DNA from: Woeseiaceae bacterium
GTDB lineage: Bacteria; Pseudomonadota; Gammaproteobacteria; Steroidobacterales; Woeseiaceae
Assembly: GCA_013138675.1 (NCBI GenBank)
Contig: WTCH01000100.1
Location: 1-8,111 of the forward strand
Length of the DNA stretch: 8,111 nucleotides
Direction: 5' to 3'
The position numbers and the translations under genes were made by a program. A model generated the notes under the pieces. It was not told where the DNA came from and did no database searches. It saw only the letters and a program-made list of their open reading frames with translations. Below, piece after piece: positions 5,020 to 8,111 of this stretch (its first letter is position 1; each line of letters begins with the position of its first letter).

Positions 5020-6786
5020 ATGGGATACGTTGCAATCGCTGATCGCGATCATGAAGTAGAACATCACGATCCGCAGACGTTCATTACCAAGTACATCTGG
5101 AGTCAGGACCACAAGGTCATCGCGATCCAGTACGGTCTGACGGCAATATTCGTCGGGCTGATCGCGCTCGGCCTGTCGGCGATGATGCGCCTGCAGTTGG
5201 GATTCCCCGACTCGTTCTCGTTCATCAATCCTGAGAACTATTACCAGTTTGTCACGATGCACGGCATGATCATGGTGATCTACTTGCTTACCGCATTGTT
5301 CCTGGGCGGTTTCGGCAACTACCTGATTCCGTTGATGGTCGGCTCGCGGGACATGGTATTCCCGTTCCTCAATATGCTCAGCTACTGGGTATACCTGGTG
5401 TCAGTCATCATCCTGCTTATCAGTTTCTTTGTTCCGGGCGGCTCGACGGGCGCGGGTTGGACGCTCTATCCACCGCAAGCGATTTTGCCCGGCACGCCGG
5501 GCGTGGAATGGGGCATCCTGCTGATGCTGGCGTCATTGGGCGTATTCATCATCGCGTTCACGATGGGTGGCCTCAACTACGTTACGACTGTCTTGCAGGC
5601 GCGTTGCCGCGGCATGACGCTGATGCGCATGCCACTTTCGGTCTGGGGAATCTTCATCGCAACTATCCTCGGCCTGCTGGCATTTCCAGCCTTGCTGGTC
5701 AGCGCCATCATGATGTTGCTCGACAAAACGATGGCCACGAGTTTCTTTATGCCGGCGATCAGTTCGATGGGCGTCGATCCGGGCCACACAGGCGGCAGCC
5801 CGATTCTGTTCCAGCACCTGTTCTGGTTCTTCGGCCATCCTGAGGTTTACATCGTTGCGTTGCCGGCGTTCGGCATCGTTTCTGACCTCCTGAGTACGCA
5901 CGCTCGCAAGAATATTTTCGGCTATCGCATGATGGTCTGGGCCATTATTGCTATTGGCGGGTTGAGCTTTGTCGTCTGGGCGCATCACATGTACGTCAGC
6001 GGTATGAACCCGTACTTTGGTTTCTTTTTCGCGACGACCACACTGATCATCGCGGTGCCGACGGCGCTCAAGGTTTACAATTGGGTATTCACGCTCTGGG
6101 AAGGCAATATTCATCTCAGGGTGCCGATGCTGTTTGCCATCGGTTTCGTGTTTACCTTTATTCATGGCGGCCTGACGGGCCTGTTCCTCGGTAACGTAAC
6201 CATCGACTTGCCGCTATCGGACACCTACTTCGTTGTCGCCCACTTCCATATGGTCATGGGGGTGTCGCCAGTACTCGTGGTATTCGGCGCTATTTATCAC
6301 TGGTGGCCAAAGATTACGGGCCGCATGTACAGCGAAAAACTCGGCAAGTGGCATTTCTGGATGACCTTCCTCGGCACCTATTCGATTTACCTGCCGATGC
6401 ATTACCTTGGTTTTGCGGGCGTGCCGCGGCGCTATTTCGCGATGGGCAATACCGACTTCATGCCGGCATCGGCGCAGGACCTGAATGCGTTTATTACCAT
6501 GGCCGCCTTGTTTGTCGCGGTCACGCAAATTCTGTTCTTCGTGAACGTAATCTGGAGTTTGCGTAAAGGGCCCAAAGCCGACCCGAACCCCTGGGATGCA
6601 ACGACGCTCGAATGGCAGACGCCAGACACTCCGCCGAAGCACGGTAACTGGGGCCATGAGCTGCCTGAGTGCCACCGCTGGGCGTATGACTACAGCGTGC
6701 CAGGTTACAAGGACGACTTCATTCCGCAGAACGTTCCCGCTGAAGACGCGCCGGTCGGTCGCCAACACGGCGTCGAGGAGCACTAG
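5020..6786 (+). CDS. coxA: Cytochrome c oxidase subunit I (heme-copper oxygen reductase, A family)
   Basis: This is the catalytic subunit that reduces O2 to water and pumps protons. The 588-residue product has the expected series of about twelve membrane helices. The metal ligands are complete: H81 and H410 for heme a, H408 for heme a3, and H273, H322, H323 for CuB; Y277 in GHPEVY is placed to form the His-Tyr cross-link. E275 in GHPEV marks the A1-type D-channel glutamate. D111 and N118 (D-channel entry) and T348/K351 (K-channel) are also present, as is the propionate-binding RR pair in GVPRRY. Two usual residues differ: the His of the HDTY magnesium site is S400, and the FPR arginine near the D-channel entry is F116. 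A soluble C-terminal tail of about 75 residues carries NPW.ATTLEW, typical of the family. AGGAT at 5009-5013 is the ribosome-binding site, six bases before the ATG. Confidence 0.97.
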   Translation: MGYVAIADRDHEVEHHDPQTFITKYIWSQDHKVIAIQYGLTAIFVGLIALGLSAMMRLQLGFPDSFSFINPENYYQFVTMHGMIMVIYLLTALFLGGFGNYLIPLMVGSRDMVFPFLNMLSYWVYLVSVIILLISFFVPGGSTGAGWTLYPPQAILPGTPGVEWGILLMLASLGVFIIAFTMGGLNYVTTVLQARCRGMTLMRMPLSVWGIFIATILGLLAFPALLVSAIMMLLDKTMATSFFMPAISSMGVDPGHTGGSPILFQHLFWFFGHPEVYIVALPAFGIVSDLLSTHARKNIFGYRMMVWAIIAIGGLSFVVWAHHMYVSGMNPYFGFFFATTTLIIAVPTALKVYNWVFTLWEGNIHLRVPMLFAIGFVFTFIHGGLTGLFLGNVTIDLPLSDTYFVVAHFHMVMGVSPVLVVFGAIYHWWPKITGRMYSEKLGKWHFWMTFLGTYSIYLPMHYLGFAGVPRRYFAMGNTDFMPASAQDLNAFITMAALFVAVTQILFFVNVIWSLRKGPKADPNPWDATTLEWQTPDTPPKHGNWGHELPECHRWAYDYSVPGYKDDFIPQNVPAEDAPVGRQHGVEEH

Positions 6787-6795
6787 GAAAGCGAC

Positions 6796-7458
6796 ATGGA
6801 AATCGGCCTCATTGTTCTGGCGACCATGCTCGCCATGCTGCTCGGATGGTTGCTCAAGCAATCATTCAACACGACGCCGTGGATAGCGGAAGCGGTCGAA
6901 GAGTCCGCATATCAGGCGCCATTTAACGCAAGGCCTAAATTGGTCGCGCTAACGACCTTCCTCGCCGTCGCCACGTCGTTTTTCGCCCTGATCCTCAGCG
7001 CGTACTCGCTGCGTATGGAGCTCGGCGACTGGGTTCCGATGACGGAACCGTCGATCCTGTGGACCAACACTGTGTTGCTAATCCTGGCGAGCGTTGTTTT
7101 CCAGTGGACGCGTAATCATGCCGTGAACGGCAACGCCGACCGTATCAAGCCGGGTCTGTTGCTGACTGGTGCGCTCACGACCGCATTTCTTGCGGGTCAG
7201 TGGCTGGCATGGCAGGAACTCAATGCCAGCGGCCAGTACCTGACAGTGAACCCGTCGAATGCGTTTTTCTTCCTGCTCACAGGCCTGCATGGCCTGCATA
7301 TTCTCGGCGGTATGTACGTCTGGGCGCGTGCAACGGTCAGGACCTTTGGTGGTCAGGAAATGGACGTCGTCAAGCACAGCGTCGAGCTCTGCACTATTTA
7401 CTGGCATTTCCTGTTGCTGGTGTGGCTCGTTTTATTCGGGTTAATGTTATCAACCTAG
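6796..7458 (+). CDS. coxC: Cytochrome c oxidase subunit III, first copy
   Basis: This 220-residue membrane protein belongs to the subunit III family, which stabilises the oxidase core and supports proton uptake through the D-channel. It has an N-terminal helix (3-20) and about five further helices. Family motifs are present in FLLTGLHGLHILGG and in the closing helix CTIYWHFLLLVWLV. The usual Ser-Glu of the first conserved helix (FLASE-type) is replaced here: the segment reads FLAVATSFFA, with Ala59 where Glu is expected. AGGAAAG at 6785-6791 overlaps the coxA stop and sets the ATG start, nine bases after that stop. A second subunit III gene follows 28 bases after this one. The gene symbol is by family; which copy is the orthologue of the classical subunit III is not settled. 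Confidence 0.88.
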   Translation: MEIGLIVLATMLAMLLGWLLKQSFNTTPWIAEAVEESAYQAPFNARPKLVALTTFLAVATSFFALILSAYSLRMELGDWVPMTEPSILWTNTVLLILASVVFQWTRNHAVNGNADRIKPGLLLTGALTTAFLAGQWLAWQELNASGQYLTVNPSNAFFFLLTGLHGLHILGGMYVWARATVRTFGGQEMDVVKHSVELCTIYWHFLLLVWLVLFGLMLST

Positions 7459-7486
7459 GCCTTGTTCATATTTCTCGGGGTTATCT

Positions 7487-8111
7487 ATGTCAGAAGCGGT
7501 AGCGGAACCAACAAGCGGATCAGGCCTTGTAGAGGACTGGTCGCGGGATAAGCAGGTCTTCGGCGTGCCCTGGGGCAAGGCGATGATGTGGATCTTCCTG
7601 CTCAGTGACACGTTCATCTTCAGTTGTTTTCTCGTTGGCTATATGTCCGTGCGCATTGCGACGACGGACCCGTGGCCGAACCCGAGCGAGGTGTTCGCGC
7701 TGACGATGTTCGGCAAGAGTATTCCGCTGATCCTGATCGCGATCATGACGTTCATCCTCATTACTTCATCCGGCACGATGGCACTCGCGGTCAATATGGG
7801 GTATCGCAAGAACCGCAAGGCGACGTTCTGGCTCATGGTTGCGACCGCAGTTCTTGGCGCCTCATTCGTCGGTATGCAGGCTTTCGAGTGGACCAAGTTG
7901 ATATCGGAAGGTGTCAGACCGTGGGAGAATCCGTTCGGCGCCGCACAATTCGGCTCCAGCTTTTTCATGATCACCGGCTTCCACGGCATGCACGTATCGG
8001 CAGGTGTCATCTATCTTCTGGTTATCGCCAACCGGGTGCGTAACGGTTTTTACGAGAGGCGCGGCGGTAACTACGAAATCGTTGAGATAACGGGCCTGTA
8101 CTGGCACTTTG
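7487..8111 (+). CDS. Cytochrome c oxidase subunit III, second copy (3' partial)
   Basis: The frame is open from ATG 7487 to the right edge, giving 208 residues with the end missing. GGGG at 7477-7480 serves as ribosome-binding site with a six-base gap. After a soluble N-terminus (1-30), the first helix reads WIFLLSDTFIFSCFLVGY, the subunit III first-helix motif with Asp41 in place of the usual Glu. Later motifs FFMITGFHGMHVSAGV and TGLYWHF match those of the neighbouring copy and of the family. The two copies are only distantly similar outside these motifs, so this is an old paralogue pair rather than a fresh duplication. Oxidase operons of this kind often continue with a small subunit IV gene and assembly factors; none is visible here because the window ends. 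Confidence 0.9.
   Translation, partial: MSEAVAEPTSGSGLVEDWSRDKQVFGVPWGKAMMWIFLLSDTFIFSCFLVGYMSVRIATTDPWPNPSEVFALTMFGKSIPLILIAIMTFILITSSGTMALAVNMGYRKNRKATFWLMVATAVLGASFVGMQAFEWTKLISEGVRPWENPFGAAQFGSSFFMITGFHGMHVSAGVIYLLVIANRVRNGFYERRGGNYEIVEITGLYWHF

Noticed and set aside
3661..5262. A 533-codon open frame on the minus strand opposite coxB and the start of coxA
   Set aside because: It lies exactly opposite genes with complete metal-binding motifs, and its translation shows no recognisable domain or membrane pattern. Codon bias of the real genes explains the lack of stops.
5533..6861. Two long minus-strand frames (5533-6165 and 6214-6861) opposite coxA
   Set aside because: They are His/Arg-rich translations with no domain, mirroring the coxA coding strand.

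Overview
The window reads as chromosomal DNA from a moderately GC-rich, aerobically respiring proteobacterium, most likely a gammaproteobacterium. The grounds are a GTAG-type REP palindrome of the kind known from Xanthomonas, Stenotrophomonas and Pseudomonas relatives, cytochrome c4-like domains, and a spermidine-dehydrogenase-like flavoprotein. Genus cannot be decided from the sequence. Every gene I accept lies on the + strand. I found no tRNA, rRNA, CRISPR array, insertion sequence or phage gene.

Layout: (1) positions 3-1580 hold the 3' part of an FAD-dependent oxidoreductase resembling spermidine dehydrogenase; its start is off the left edge. (2) Positions 1576-1629 are a perfect inverted pair of REP units whose first bases supply the stop codon of that gene. 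(3) Positions 1694-3561 form a compact three-gene unit: an exported acidic protein of unknown function, an ECF-type sigma factor, and a small single-pass membrane protein that is probably its anti-sigma factor. The genes touch or overlap, and a candidate ECF promoter precedes the first. (4) After a 93-base gap with a possible promoter, positions 3655-8111 carry a heme-copper oxidase operon: coxB with two extra cytochrome c domains, coxA, a first subunit III gene, and a second subunit III gene cut by the right edge.

In the oxidase, the CuA site and two c-hemes of subunit II would pass electrons to the heme a and binuclear centre of subunit I. The c4-like diheme tail would let the enzyme carry its own electron-donor module. 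Two divergent subunit III proteins complete the membrane core. The sigma/anti-sigma unit sits just upstream on the same strand, so a link to respiration or envelope state is possible but only by position.

Most noteworthy are the diheme c4-like fusion in subunit II with its clear internal duplication, the secreted protein/sigma/anti-sigma trio, the REP pair that ends a gene, and non-canonical residues in subunits I and III. No wholly new system is demonstrated; the trio is the best candidate for undescribed biology.
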